Notes under the pieces: model-generated
Seen by the model: only the letters and a program-made list of their open reading frames with translations
What the model was told of the DNA's origin: nothing
The model's database searches: none
Made by a program: the position numbers and the translations under genes
In this document: positions 33,101 through 41,560 of the stretch, one piece after another
Layout of the letters: each line of letters begins with the position of its first letter
Numbering within the stretch: position 1 is the stretch's first letter
Source: Nitrospira sp.
Lineage (GTDB): Bacteria; Nitrospirota; Nitrospiria; Nitrospirales; Nitrospiraceae
NCBI GenBank assembly: GCA_020697375.1
Contig: JAJFBJ010000009.1
Location: forward strand, 9,349-73,348
Length of the DNA: 64,000 nucleotides
Direction: 5' to 3'

Positions 33101-34575
33101 TGCTTTCCATTGTCGGCATAGTCGGTTTTATGTTCGGCAAGCAGATCGCTGAAAGGTGTCGCAGCATTGGTATTGCATGTGCCATTAATGGGGCGAGATG
33201 GAGCAGCGCTATCACTTCCCGTGCAGTGGACGCCATGATGGGCATGTCCATAGTCTTGAATGGCGGCCGGCACGTTCTGGTCCTCTGTCGGTTCACCGTC
33301 GGTAAAAACAATAACGAAGGTCCGACAACAATTCACCACCTGGGACGTCGAAGCCCAGGGAGGCGCATGATTTTTCCCGAAGAAATAGGGATCACGGCCA
33401 CAGGCGTTCGCAATATAGCCTGATGGACAGCTCTCTCCGCCGCCCAATACGGTGACTTCGCTCGTCCCAATAGACCCAGCCCCGCTCGTGGCAAAATTGA
33501 CTCCATCGGAAATTCCGCCCGAAAAAGCAATTGGGTAGACATAACCTGTCGCGAATGTTGATTTGATCTGTGCGACATAACGCGCAGTTTCATACAGAGA
33601 CTCAGCGAGCGGAGTCCATGTGGAGGGATAGGACTCCTGCACGGCATCGACCATTGCCGCCATATTTGTATTGAACGTCTCAACGCCGGAACCGGACCAA
33701 TCAATCGACTGGCGCGACCCGGCACCGACCAACATCCGTGCTCCCTCACTACTCGACTTGAACTCAACCAACCCGAAACGCGCCTTCGAACCGATTTGCT
33801 GAATTACGCCGGTCGGTTCGGTGACATATCCGATCTTTAGGAGATACTTTCTAACGCTGTACGAATCTCCACAATTACTGTTGAAGCTGGTGTCATTTTC
33901 CACGCAGAAATATGCATCCGAAACATGAATGGAAATTGTTCCTGGATTCCCTGTTCTGTCGAGCGACGGGATACGGCCCACATAAGTATTCACGCCGCTG
34001 CCAGAGTTGTAGCCGACATCGGCACGCTCATTTTCGACCCCATTGGCCTGAGCACGTACCGTTTTGAGTGCCGGGGTTCCATTACTGGGGCATGTTCCGT
34101 CGGCCGCCCGAGCTACGAAGCAGTCTCCCCCGATCATCGCACGTTTTACTGCATCGAACCGACGTAGCGTCGCCCAATTCAAGAAATTGCCGTCCCATTC
34201 CGTACTGGAGCAGGCTGTCGCCACCGTAGCCTTTACAGTGCCGCTTTCAAATCTGTCGTCAGTCGTATCGTAGACATAGCATTGCAACGGATCAAAATAG
34301 CCCGAATAGCGAGTCGTGTTCGTAAAGGTGGTCGTGGTCGATGTGCTTCCGTCTGACAACGTCCCGCATGACGTCGACTCACAAGCCCGATTGCTCATAC
34401 TGCCGGAGTTATCCATCACGACAATAATGTTCGGCGTCGTTGCATTGGAGACGAAGGGAGGCGCTGCCGTATAGTCTGCATTCGAGACAATCGCACGAGC
34501 ATCGCCTGATCCAAACAACCCGATACTAAGGCTACCGGCGACAATCGTTAACGCAGCGAGGGTTCGGGGATTCAT
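30157..34575 (-). CDS. pilY1: Type IV pilus tip-associated adhesin PilY1
   Basis: A 1472-residue secreted protein with AGGAGGAAG upstream of the ATG. After the signal peptide, a von Willebrand A-like region starts with the MIDAS motif DNSGS (NIIVVMDNSGSMSN, about residue 52). The middle holds four Asp-rich calcium-type loops: DSNGDGIPQTNEWD (about 562), DTNQDGRLD (about 675), DTDGDGLPND (about 707) and DSDHDGMVD (about 763). The C-terminal part, from about residue 860, is the PilC/PilY1 beta-propeller (YVGGNDGMLHAFNAGYY, ELWGFVPYELLPQ, GKIYRLTMGAGG). PilY1 primes pilus assembly and acts in adhesion and surface sensing. It follows the minor pilin genes, the usual order. Confidence 0.95.
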   Translation of the reverse strand: MNPRTLAALTIVAGSLSIGLFGSGDARAIVSNADYTAAPPFVSNATTPNIIVVMDNSGSMSNRACESTSCGTLSDGSTSTTTTFTNTTRYSGYFDPLQCYVYDTTDDRFESGTVKATVATACSSTEWDGNFLNWATLRRFDAVKRAMIGGDCFVARAADGTCPSNGTPALKTVRAQANGVENERADVGYNSGSGVNTYVGRIPSLDRTGNPGTISIHVSDAYFCVENDTSFNSNCGDSYSVRKYLLKIGYVTEPTGVIQQIGSKARFGLVEFKSSSEGARMLVGAGSRQSIDWSGSGVETFNTNMAAMVDAVQESYPSTWTPLAESLYETARYVAQIKSTFATGYVYPIAFSGGISDGVNFATSGAGSIGTSEVTVLGGGESCPSGYIANACGRDPYFFGKNHAPPWASTSQVVNCCRTFVIVFTDGEPTEDQNVPAAIQDYGHAHHGVHCTGSDSAAPSRPINGTCNTNAATPFSDLLAEHKTDYADNGKHYLDDVAYWAHTSDLRPCNGTADGTIAALGVTGHCLPGTQSLTVYSFFAFGNINGRGILAQTARLGGFEDSNGDGIPQTNEWDKENNITGASTPDGIPDAYFESSNVDDLQDKLLATIASILRRSSSGSSVSVLATASTGEGALYQSYFYPSTIEPSTLGDVKWTGYTQSLFIDTFGNTREDTNQDGRLDYKVDKIIKTRFDTFSNSVRVDKYVDTDGDGLPNDQNGDSQVTVADCNPCGQLLSDILPIWEAGKQLALKDSSTRTILTWVDSDHDGMVDAGEQLAFTTANEATLRPYLRATSSAEGTKIINFIRGCDMATCTDQAATRDRRLQVPAGSGTLKVWKLGDVIHSTPTVVAGPRDRHDAIYGDQSYSAFLQQYHNRRQVAYVGGNDGMLHAFNAGYYHPGDDAGAAAPANTTEHGWFTKNPTDNSTGPPLGEELWGFVPYELLPQLEFLTRADYQHAYYVDLPLKVTDVRIFTPDADHPNGWGTILIGGFRMGGSCGACTTGTGAPPMTVTISGTDYTFYSSYFALDITNPEVAPKLLWSFSRSDLGLATSVPAVVRVNPGADAMASNANAKWYMVVGSGPTGYDASVAQGGKIFAIDLATGPGSANSLVTSFSVGSWNSYIGDMASFDRNLDYRHDVVYFGRVINDGALPWRGKIYRLTMGAGGIAAPFGTVTNPNQWGISSGASRIPTEMLDTFLSGAEMGPVSTAPSVTTDDAANVWVFAGSGRYYSGADKTDTSTQYFVGLKDSVLNAGCNQTVGPLNCMENNLVDVSNATVCVVGVGNCGQASGTTQVSGVTGATTFSGLIGLVQSNDGWVTKLLEPANPPSQPVAYGIGERAVSSPTVFGGVVFFPTFIPTNDICVSSGTSRLWALFYKTGSAYQEPIIGTTASGANQTVNKFGSLGEGLAFGIVVHMGSGRDGGSPFGLLINMSQGNFGDCATCGLAGGTAAGLPSSNIGANVAIDPRSRYFSWTNM

Positions 34576-34652
34576 ATTCTCTTCCTCCTTATCTCAAACA
34601 GGAAAACAGCCGCCATGTCGCGACTACGAGTTGAGACAAGACCTTTCATGCC

Positions 34653-34973
34653 CTATTGCGGCAACTTCACCACCATTTTGTCGATGCGGCCTTCTTTGAG
34701 ATGAAACCTCACGAGCGAGGTTGGAATGATCCGATCGAGAGCTAATGGCTCCCCTTCATGATTGACTACCGCCACATCCGACTTCAGCACATAACTCCGT
34801 CCGTCGATGCGAATCGTCGATCCTTGCGCCTCGTCGATCACTCCGGACTGAAAACCCGCAGTCGCAAACGGCACGGCTATTTCCGTTTGCGCGAAGCCGG
34901 CTGACGACCAGGAGGGGACCCAATGCGCCAGCGACAGTAACCCGAGTGCCACAACGATGACGTTGCCGTTCAT
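34653..34973 (-). CDS. Small secreted protein of the pilus operon
   Basis: A 106-residue protein with a signal peptide (VIVVALGLLSLAHWVPSWSS to GFAQTE), starting at the ATG at 34973 with GAGGAGGAG upstream. The mature part contains a small beta module with SGVIDEAQGSTIRIDGRSYV and LVRFHLKEGRIDKMVVKLP. Similar short proteins accompany pilX/pilY1 in several pilus clusters. No catalytic motif is visible. The gene lies 17 bases after pilX and 77 before pilY1. It could help fold or export PilY1. Confidence 0.75.
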   Translation of the reverse strand: MNGNVIVVALGLLSLAHWVPSWSSAGFAQTEIAVPFATAGFQSGVIDEAQGSTIRIDGRSYVLKSDVAVVNHEGEPLALDRIIPTSLVRFHLKEGRIDKMVVKLPQ

Positions 34974-34990
34974 CGCCGTACTCCTCCTCA

Positions 34991-35602
34991 TTAACTGATT
35001 TTTTTCACACATGTTTCTCCTTCCAAGCACCCATAGATCGATGTCACCGTACTATTTGAGCCGGTCGCTGGATTGCTTGCCATGCAGGTAATTCGATAGA
35101 CTTTCTCGACCGATCCCGTCGTTCCTGCGCCTTGTCCGGACTTCCCATGCGTATAGAGCAGATCGATGTCACCATTGACAGTAAAGCCGGGAAGATCAGT
35201 CATCACGAAGTTCGGAGTAATATTCGGAGAATCCGAATAGTTGTACGCCGGCGTATTTGACGCAGCAGGCGGGGACGGAAGATCGTATCCATATATCTCG
35301 CTATACAGGGTCGTTGCATTTGCCGCAGGCACAGGCCCGATCGGAGCGACAAATGAGGCGGGGAGCACACCTGGAGGAGCAAGCGTCTGTTGAATGATAT
35401 TGGCGGCAAGGCCTTCGCACGAGTCCGCAGCGGCCACCACGGCCTCAGTGCTGCGAAAAAACCCCGCCATTCGATGCTCCATGCTCGTCACGGTAATGGC
35501 GGCAATTCCGAGTACGGTCAGAATCAATAGCATCAGAAGGACGGTGAGCAGGGCGATCCCCTGTTGGTTCCTTACTCCTGTCGCTCCCCGTCTTATGTCC
35601 AT
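34991..35602 (-). CDS. pilX: Minor pilin PilX
   Basis: The 203-residue protein has a type IV-type N-terminus (RNQQGIALLTVLLMLLILTV) in which a short basic leader precedes a hydrophobic helix. MEHRMAGFFRSTEAVVAAAD is the PilX N-terminal domain signature. The globular part is Pro/Ala/Asn-rich with Cys residues at the C-terminus (CMASNPATGS, CLEGETC). PilX and the other minor pilins form the priming complex at the pilus tip with PilY1. The gene sits between pilW and the small secreted protein gene. Confidence 0.9.
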   Translation of the reverse strand: MDIRRGATGVRNQQGIALLTVLLMLLILTVLGIAAITVTSMEHRMAGFFRSTEAVVAAADSCEGLAANIIQQTLAPPGVLPASFVAPIGPVPAANATTLYSEIYGYDLPSPPAASNTPAYNYSDSPNITPNFVMTDLPGFTVNGDIDLLYTHGKSGQGAGTTGSVEKVYRITCMASNPATGSNSTVTSIYGCLEGETCVKKIS

Positions 35603-35643
35603 GCCGATTTTTCCCGTCGCAGGTTCATCGCGTCTGTCTCTAT

Positions 35644-36747
35644 TTATAGGTTTCGTGGCTGGATGGTACGGACGAGTACCCGTCGTCGCTGTTGCTGATA
35701 GACAGCTGCATCATAAGTAGGATCCGTCGATGGATCATGATCGCCGACCACTACAGGTCCCGTCGTATGGGCAGCTCTGGTTCCCCTCTCGTCCAGTCCT
35801 TGATCGGCTTGCGTTTGCCTGACGACTAGGCTGACTTGTGCCATTTTGATCTTGTCCGGCGTCCAAGGCGTGATTGCCCAGGCATTGTTGGAGACAAAAT
35901 CTGCCTGCGTGAATGTCGGCAAGCCCGAGGAAGAAGACCCATCTTGGTCATCGACAACCCCATCCGGAAACAAGGGATTGGGAGCAGCTTGGTTGCATCC
36001 ATCGCAGGCATACGTGATCTGCAGATCCTCCACGCCATCGACGATCGGCACGTTATCTCTCACCAGGCAGGGCGCGTCACTCCCGCACGTTGCCGGGTTA
36101 TTCGACACAACCTGGTAACGTACGCACTGCATCAGATACACCGGTGTACCGATAGGGAATTTGCCGTCGATGTAGTTCGTGGTGCCGAATCCGATGGAGG
36201 TTGCCCCCACGGATGCCACGGTCTTTGGCAGCGCTCCTCCGAGGGAGATCGTGGAGCCTATGACGAGTCCCTGCGCTGTCATTTCCGTAATGGCTGTTCC
36301 CGAAAGGCTGATGGCATTGTCCTGTGTCGGTGAATTTTGAGTTCCGCCAACCGCGGTAGTCAGGGTCCACCCCGAGGTGTTCATGACCGGAAGCACCATG
36401 GCGATCCCATCAGGTCCGGCATCGACGCCTGCCGGTGTCTGGTCTTGCGGGAGAAGCCCGACCGGCTTGACGATGGCCCCGATGGTAGCATTGCAGGCAC
36501 CCACCGCTGTCGTACCAGGATCGGTGGCATTGTAGTTGTACCCCGCGAGCTTGATGTCTCGGCTCAACAATTCGATCCCCAAGCGGACGTTCTGTTGGGT
36601 ATCCGCCACTTGAGTATTGACGATATTCGCCCGATTCGAAGTGACCACCGTGGTCAACGTTGCTGCCACGATCACTACCGTGATCAGGACGGCCACCATC
36701 AATTCCACGAGGGTGAATCCTTGCTGACTCCCTACGAATCGATGCAT
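35644..36747 (-). CDS. pilW: Minor pilin PilW
   Basis: The 367-residue prepilin has a class III signal sequence: MHRFVGSQQGFTLVELMVAV, with cleavage expected between G and F by PilD and Glu at +5. The helix continues VAATLTTVVTSNRANIVNTQ, and GIELLSRDIKLAGYNYN is a PilW hallmark. Cysteine pairs (CDGCNQ, CGSDAPC) probably form disulfides. It is a minor pilin of the tip complex. The gene is 17 bases after pilV. Confidence 0.9.
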   Translation of the reverse strand: MHRFVGSQQGFTLVELMVAVLITVVIVAATLTTVVTSNRANIVNTQVADTQQNVRLGIELLSRDIKLAGYNYNATDPGTTAVGACNATIGAIVKPVGLLPQDQTPAGVDAGPDGIAMVLPVMNTSGWTLTTAVGGTQNSPTQDNAISLSGTAITEMTAQGLVIGSTISLGGALPKTVASVGATSIGFGTTNYIDGKFPIGTPVYLMQCVRYQVVSNNPATCGSDAPCLVRDNVPIVDGVEDLQITYACDGCNQAAPNPLFPDGVVDDQDGSSSSGLPTFTQADFVSNNAWAITPWTPDKIKMAQVSLVVRQTQADQGLDERGTRAAHTTGPVVVGDHDPSTDPTYDAAVYQQQRRRVLVRTIQPRNL

Positions 36748-36764
36748 ATCAGAACTCCACCCGC

Positions 36765-37256
36765 CTATTCAGGCGCTACCAAACTTGTAAACGTCACCGT
36801 CTTCGTCCGAGCCGTGCTCACATCCGTGCGCAAGGTTTGCCAATTCACTGCAATCGTTACCCGGAACCGATTCATCGTAACCGGATTGATTGTGGGATCG
36901 GGATCGAGGCGGGCCACGCTGACGACACCGCGAGCGCCGGTCAAACCTGAATTCGCAACCAGACTTTGCCACTGTGTACAATCGCCGAGAGCCATTCGCT
37001 GAGTGCTTACATTCTGAGGGCAGGCGCCGTTCGTATCGGTGTTGTGATAGTCCAAGACGCGTTGCCGGTTGTTTTGAATACGCTCCGCCATGTCGGCAGC
37101 AAGATTGGTAATGCGCGTCACATCATTGGCATCCACGTTTTTCCCCAGCGACATCCCGGACAGTCCCGCCAGCCCAAGCAGTCCGATTGAGAGAACACCC
37201 GCAGCCACCATCGCTTCCAAAATGGTAAAGCCCTGCGGGTGAATCATGCTGGCCAT
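36765..37256 (-). CDS. pilV: Minor pilin PilV
   Basis: A 163-residue prepilin from the ATG at 37256 (AAGGA upstream). Its leader is MASMIHPQG, then FTILEAMVAAGVLSIGLLGL with Glu at +5. LAADMAERIQNNRQRVLDYH is the PilV-type continuation, followed by a Cys pair. It belongs to the set of tip minor pilins. A longer frame extends upstream to 37346 but would overlap fimT and lacks a leader-like start. Confidence 0.88.
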   Translation of the reverse strand: MASMIHPQGFTILEAMVAAGVLSIGLLGLAGLSGMSLGKNVDANDVTRITNLAADMAERIQNNRQRVLDYHNTDTNGACPQNVSTQRMALGDCTQWQSLVANSGLTGARGVVSVARLDPDPTINPVTMNRFRVTIAVNWQTLRTDVSTARTKTVTFTSLVAPE

Positions 37257-37290
37257 CTCTGTTTCCTTGGCATTCGCTTCAACGAAGCCT

Positions 37291-37767
37291 TTAGGGGCAC
37301 GTCGTTTTGGCGCACCAATTGACCTTGCCCGCCGGAGTGACGACAACCGAGTAAGTCGTCCCCTGCTCCGACATCAGTGCAACCGTTTGATTCGCCGCCG
37401 ATCCGCTCAATCCCTGTTGAGTGAACTGGATCGTCGGACCACCCGTGAAGGACACTATGGATCGGGGAAGCAGCACAGGAGGAAATACCCCGCCGAAATC
37501 GACATTTACCTTGCCTGACACAAGCGCCAGTTGCACGGTGACGGCAAGATTTCGATTCATCGCCGCCATACGAGCCAGACTGAGGCTGCCGGCCAATTCC
37601 GTCGTGCCCTGTTTCAATTGATAGCGCGCATTCCATTGAATATAGTTCGGGACAGCCACCATGGTCAGAATGCCGACAATCGCGCAGGCGATCATCACCT
37701 CAACCAAGGTGAATCCGTCTTGACAGCAGTGGCTGGAGAATCGTTGCTGGCAATGCTGTACAGACAT
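37291..37767 (-). CDS. fimT: Minor pilin FimT/GspH family
   Basis: A 158-residue prepilin from the ATG at 37767. The leader ends CCQDG before FTLVEVMIACAIVGILTMVA (Glu at +5). The GspH/FimT fold follows: ELAGSLSLARMAAMNRNLAV, and a C-terminal Cys-loop VNWCAKTTCP. In some bacteria FimT pilins bind DNA for uptake; whether this one does is unknown. It is the first gene of the pilY1 operon, preceded by a 381-base gap. No ribosome site is convincing at the ATG; an in-frame TTG at 37788 is an alternative. Confidence 0.85.
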   Translation of the reverse strand: MSVQHCQQRFSSHCCQDGFTLVEVMIACAIVGILTMVAVPNYIQWNARYQLKQGTTELAGSLSLARMAAMNRNLAVTVQLALVSGKVNVDFGGVFPPVLLPRSIVSFTGGPTIQFTQQGLSGSAANQTVALMSEQGTTYSVVVTPAGKVNWCAKTTCP

Positions 37768-38148
37768 GGCACCCGGGGAGAGGAGCAAGTGCCATGCCGA
37801 TGATTTTCCCCTTACATCCTCGCTAACCGATTGAAATTTCTGTCTGCATTACTGACAGGCGAAGTACAATTCCGAGCTTTGGTGATCATCAAGATGACAA
37901 ATTTTGTCGGCCTCTAGGGGCCCCACGCGCAGAATTGTTAAGTGGTCCAGAGGATCGGCCGCCATCGGAGACAAGCACTTTGGATACACTGAGTGCGGGC
38001 AGGGATGGTTGGGCCAATAGAGCAGACGGTGAAGCGTTCTGGCTGTGAGTTCCGCTGCACAGCCACTAGGCCGGAAACCTGCTTCGACAGACAAGGAACT
38101 ACAAAGGGAAGTCAAAAGCAGCTGAAATCAATGTCAACGGAGCATTGT
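37768..38148. other. Intergenic region upstream of the fimT-pilY1 operon
   Basis: This 381-base gap separates the end of the ATPase gene from fimT. I see no gene: an 88-codon minus-strand frame (37849-38115) has no ribosome site or recognisable features. A short inverted repeat (CTGTC...GACAG around 37842-37860) is present. A minus-strand TTGACA at 38132-38137 lacks a matching -10. The promoter of the pilus operon must lie here but could not be assigned. Confidence 0.4.
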
Positions 38149-39951
38149 TCATTTAATGGCCACCGCACGGACTTGCTTATAGGTGGTAAGACCCTGTGTA
38201 ATTTTTTCGATGCCGTCTTGCATCAGCGTCCTCATACCTTCACTCTTGGCCAATGCCGACAACTGGCCGGTTCTCGCTCTCTCTTGTATCAGTGCTTTCA
38301 GGCTCTCTGAAACCACCATCAACTCATGGATGGGAACACGTCCGCGATAACCGCTTTGATTGCATGCCTCACATCCTCGACCACGGTACAGCATGAAATC
38401 CGAATTGTAATCAAGCCCCAGGCGTAGCCATTCCGACGTCCCATAAGCCTCGACAAGTTCTTCATACTCCTCGCGGCTGGCATGGTATGCCTGCCGACAG
38501 TTCCGGCAGATGCGTTTGCACAGACGCATGGCCAGCACGCCCAGCATGGCATCCGAAAAATTAAAAGGGTCGCACCCCAAGTCGAGCAATCGTAAGACGG
38601 TCTCTACGGCGCTATTCGTATGAATAGTGCTGAACACCAGATGTCCAGTGAGTGACGCTTCAATGGCAATGTCCGCCGTCTCCTTGTCGCGCATTTCCCC
38701 GATCATGATCACATCAGGATCCGCTCTCAAAAAGGCGCGCATGGTCGCGGCGAAGGTCAATCCGATCTTGGGATGGACCTGAACCTGTCGTAACCCGTCC
38801 TGCGTGATCTCGATGGGGTCTTCCGCCGTCCAGATCTTCCGTGCATCGTTGTTGATCGATGCCAGAATGGCATGCAAGGTCGTGGTCTTTCCAGACCCGG
38901 TAGGGCCTGCGCAAAGCACAATGCCATGCGGCTTCTGGGCCATCTGCTCTACCAGGCGACAAGTCGCGGAACTGAACTCCAATTCCTCCAGACGGCGGGG
39001 ACCCTGTGATGTCAGCAGCCGGAGCACCACGTCTTCATTGAATCCGGCTGTGGGAAGCGTCGCGACGCGCAATTCGATCTCCTGGCCGGTGTTCAATTTA
39101 AAACGAATCTTCCCATCCTGAGGCTTTCGCCGCTCGGCAATGTCCAGACTAGCCATGATTTTCACGCGTGAGACAATCGCCCGTCGATACGCTGCAGGAA
39201 TCTTCATATAGGTAAAGCACGTGCCGTCCACCCGGAAACGCACCGACGTTTCTTTTCGGTCGGCATAGGGTTCGATGTGGATATCGGATGCTCCTCGTTG
39301 ATAGGCTTCTGCAATGATCTGGTTGGCGAGGCGCACGATGGCCGAGTCGTTTTCAGTAATCGTCGCAATGGTCGCGTTCTGTTGTTCTTCCACCTGTGCT
39401 TCGCTGACCAATTCTCCGAGAATCTCCGTGATCGCATCGCCTGACTCTCGTCCGTGCACGACATTCAGATACTGTTCGATATCGCAACGAAGTCCCGCAC
39501 GGTAAGCGATCGACTGACCTGGAAAGGCTCGGCGCACATCTATCAGTTTCTCAGGATCGTGCGGATCATCAATGAGAACTTCCACGCTGCTACCGTGCCG
39601 TCTGAGCGGAACCCAATGGTTCATCCGGAGATAATCCAGACTCAAATTCTTCAATAGCTCGCGTTCCATGACCATGCGTTCGTCGTAGGCGAGAAACGGA
39701 CAGCCGTAGAATTTAGCCAAGGCCGCACCAATGACCGGTTTTGGGATCCGATATCGCTCCATGAGCACGGTGGCCACATCTATTCGCTTACGCAATGCTT
39801 CCGCCATGGCCATGGCCAACTCCTCTTGGCGAAGAAAGCCTTGCTCGATAAGCAGATGGTACTGCTCCGCTACATGTGCGCGTCCAGAAAAAACGGCTCC
39901 TTGCATAGGCTCTCTTGTGGTAGAGCGCGCGGACATGACTGAGCGAATCAT
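38149..39951 (-). CDS. pilB: Type IV pilus/type II secretion assembly ATPase (PilB/GspE family)
   Basis: A 600-residue protein from the ATG at 39951, with AAAGGGAC upstream. An N-terminal MshEN-like domain (residues about 30-160) precedes the secretion ATPase core: Asp-box region GASDIHIEPYADRKETSVRF, Walker A GPTGSGKTTTL, and Walker B region DPDVIMIGEMRDKETADIA. The His box is TGHLVFSTIHTNSAVET. A four-Cys zinc site (CKRICRNC ... CEACNQSGYRGR) marks PilB/GspE extension ATPases, not PilT. It powers pilin polymerisation at the inner membrane. It follows the second minor-pilin set. The PilC-type platform and PilT are not in this window, so PilB versus GspE is uncertain. Confidence 0.93.
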   Translation of the reverse strand: MIRSVMSARSTTREPMQGAVFSGRAHVAEQYHLLIEQGFLRQEELAMAMAEALRKRIDVATVLMERYRIPKPVIGAALAKFYGCPFLAYDERMVMERELLKNLSLDYLRMNHWVPLRRHGSSVEVLIDDPHDPEKLIDVRRAFPGQSIAYRAGLRCDIEQYLNVVHGRESGDAITEILGELVSEAQVEEQQNATIATITENDSAIVRLANQIIAEAYQRGASDIHIEPYADRKETSVRFRVDGTCFTYMKIPAAYRRAIVSRVKIMASLDIAERRKPQDGKIRFKLNTGQEIELRVATLPTAGFNEDVVLRLLTSQGPRRLEELEFSSATCRLVEQMAQKPHGIVLCAGPTGSGKTTTLHAILASINNDARKIWTAEDPIEITQDGLRQVQVHPKIGLTFAATMRAFLRADPDVIMIGEMRDKETADIAIEASLTGHLVFSTIHTNSAVETVLRLLDLGCDPFNFSDAMLGVLAMRLCKRICRNCRQAYHASREEYEELVEAYGTSEWLRLGLDYNSDFMLYRGRGCEACNQSGYRGRVPIHELMVVSESLKALIQERARTGQLSALAKSEGMRTLMQDGIEKITQGLTTYKQVRAVAIK

Positions 39952-40050
39952 GGATACCGTCCCTTTCTCAAGGTCGTGAATACGACCTGAATTTCTATGG
40001 TTGCTTGTACTCAACATTCCTGCGATGAGAAATATCGATGTCGTGCGTCC

Positions 40051-41538
40051 TCAGATTTTGACTTGCCAGCTTCCAGGAGCCACAAACACTAGAGGCATCC
40101 CCTGCACGAGCCCGTCGCAAAGATCATGGTTGTACCAAACTTCCAAGACTCCCGTTCCATTCATGCCATCAAGGATCGCCCCTTGAGTTACTACCCCACC
40201 ATAGACTTTAAGATGCCCTGCATAACGTAAGTCACCCGCGACATACAGCACGCCCTGGATGTGAATATCATTGAGCTGAACCGGAATCCTGGTGCCAAGA
40301 GATATCTGTCCTTCCGGCGGCGGGCTCAGCGCAGGCAACGACTGACCTGAATGCCCTGCCTTCCAGACGACATGAGCGTTCATCACAAAAATGCCTTCGG
40401 CATACTCTTCCTCCAGCGTGACTGTGCCCAAGTTGTCCCGGTTGGGTGGCATGCCATCGAGGGTATCGACGAAGATCAAACCGCGGTGATCTCCGATGGC
40501 CTGTGAAGCAAACACCTCGGCAGCCGGACGACCCAATCCAGGTTGGACCAATCCGCCTGGATACAGAGCCCCTTCTCGATCAATGCCGTAATACCGTCCG
40601 AATCGCTTGGCCATTTGCTTCAATTGCTCGTAATCCCAGTGATCCACCTTGATGCCGGGGACCGGGTCCTGCTGGGCATGAACATTCAATGGGACCCCGG
40701 ACGATGCGTCTGACGGAAGCTGCGCGAAGAAGGCCTCGCCACCGAGCCGGATGTCCAGCCAACGATCCTCACGATGCGTCATCTCGTCATAGGCCTGGCC
40801 CGTCACCGGCGCCAGCCCACTCTTGGTCGGAACCATATCAAGTCGGGGGAAATAGGCCTGCCCGCGCACCATCATGTCTCCCCAATGGGCGATCACTGAA
40901 CCGGGTTGCGATTGCATTGACTCGCTTCCAACCGTGCCGCTTTGGATCGGAGCATGCAAAGACGGAATGGCATAGGCTCCCAATTCAACCGACAATGTTT
41001 TCGTCACGCGAGAGGTAGGACCGGCTCCCGCAGTCACTTCCACCGTACAGAGCATCCCGGGACGCGTCGCCCCATAGACTCGCAGTTTGAGAATTCTGGC
41101 GAGTCCGTTCAGTGACTTGAACCATCCTGCCTGAGGATCGTTCAACAGACGGTCGTGCAGGGGAATCGTCGCATCAAACATCACATCGGGACGATTGCCT
41201 GTCCCAGCGAATTGCGAACGACCTTGTGCATCAAAATACGAAGGTTCGTCCCGTGCGTTCATCACTCGTTTTGCCAGCAAGCTCGATTCGATTCCCGGAG
41301 GCAGCAGAGCGGGATCATGAAACCATCCCATCGCGACATCCACAGCCGCCTCTGCGGCATGGTGAGCCAAACGCTCTTCATGCAATGCGCTGGTGCCGAT
41401 GATCTCCTGTCCTGCCAATTGCATGGAGGTCATCCCCAACAATGCCAATAAAAATACCACCATCAGTACCGCCACTAACGCCATTCCCCGTTCATCCTGC
41501 CGTACCGTCATTCCTGAACCCTCTGCGAGCGTATCCAT
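40051..41538 (-). CDS. PilX-like prepilin with a large C-terminal domain
   Basis: A 495-residue protein with a PilX-type N-terminus (QDERGMALVAVLMVVFLLAL, then GTSALHEERLAHHAAEAAVD), far longer than a normal PilX (about 170-200). The rest is a secreted domain. Its last 100 residues look like a repetitive beta-helix (LNDIHIQGVLYVAGDLRYAG, then HLKVYGGVVTQGAILDGMNG), reminiscent of bactofilin-like or autoassembly folds in pilus-associated proteins. AAGGA lies about nine bases upstream of the ATG at 41538. It belongs to the second minor-pilin operon. Its size suggests a tip or adhesin role, which is inference. Confidence 0.8.
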   Translation of the reverse strand: MDTLAEGSGMTVRQDERGMALVAVLMVVFLLALLGMTSMQLAGQEIIGTSALHEERLAHHAAEAAVDVAMGWFHDPALLPPGIESSLLAKRVMNARDEPSYFDAQGRSQFAGTGNRPDVMFDATIPLHDRLLNDPQAGWFKSLNGLARILKLRVYGATRPGMLCTVEVTAGAGPTSRVTKTLSVELGAYAIPSLHAPIQSGTVGSESMQSQPGSVIAHWGDMMVRGQAYFPRLDMVPTKSGLAPVTGQAYDEMTHREDRWLDIRLGGEAFFAQLPSDASSGVPLNVHAQQDPVPGIKVDHWDYEQLKQMAKRFGRYYGIDREGALYPGGLVQPGLGRPAAEVFASQAIGDHRGLIFVDTLDGMPPNRDNLGTVTLEEEYAEGIFVMNAHVVWKAGHSGQSLPALSPPPEGQISLGTRIPVQLNDIHIQGVLYVAGDLRYAGHLKVYGGVVTQGAILDGMNGTGVLEVWYNHDLCDGLVQGMPLVFVAPGSWQVKI

Positions 41539-41560
41539 AGCTGAATTTCCTTTTTTGGTC

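Noticed and set aside
37849..38115. 88-codon minus-strand frame between fimT and pilB
   Set aside because: No ribosome site, no domain, composition not protein-like; more likely the regulatory gap before the pilus operon.
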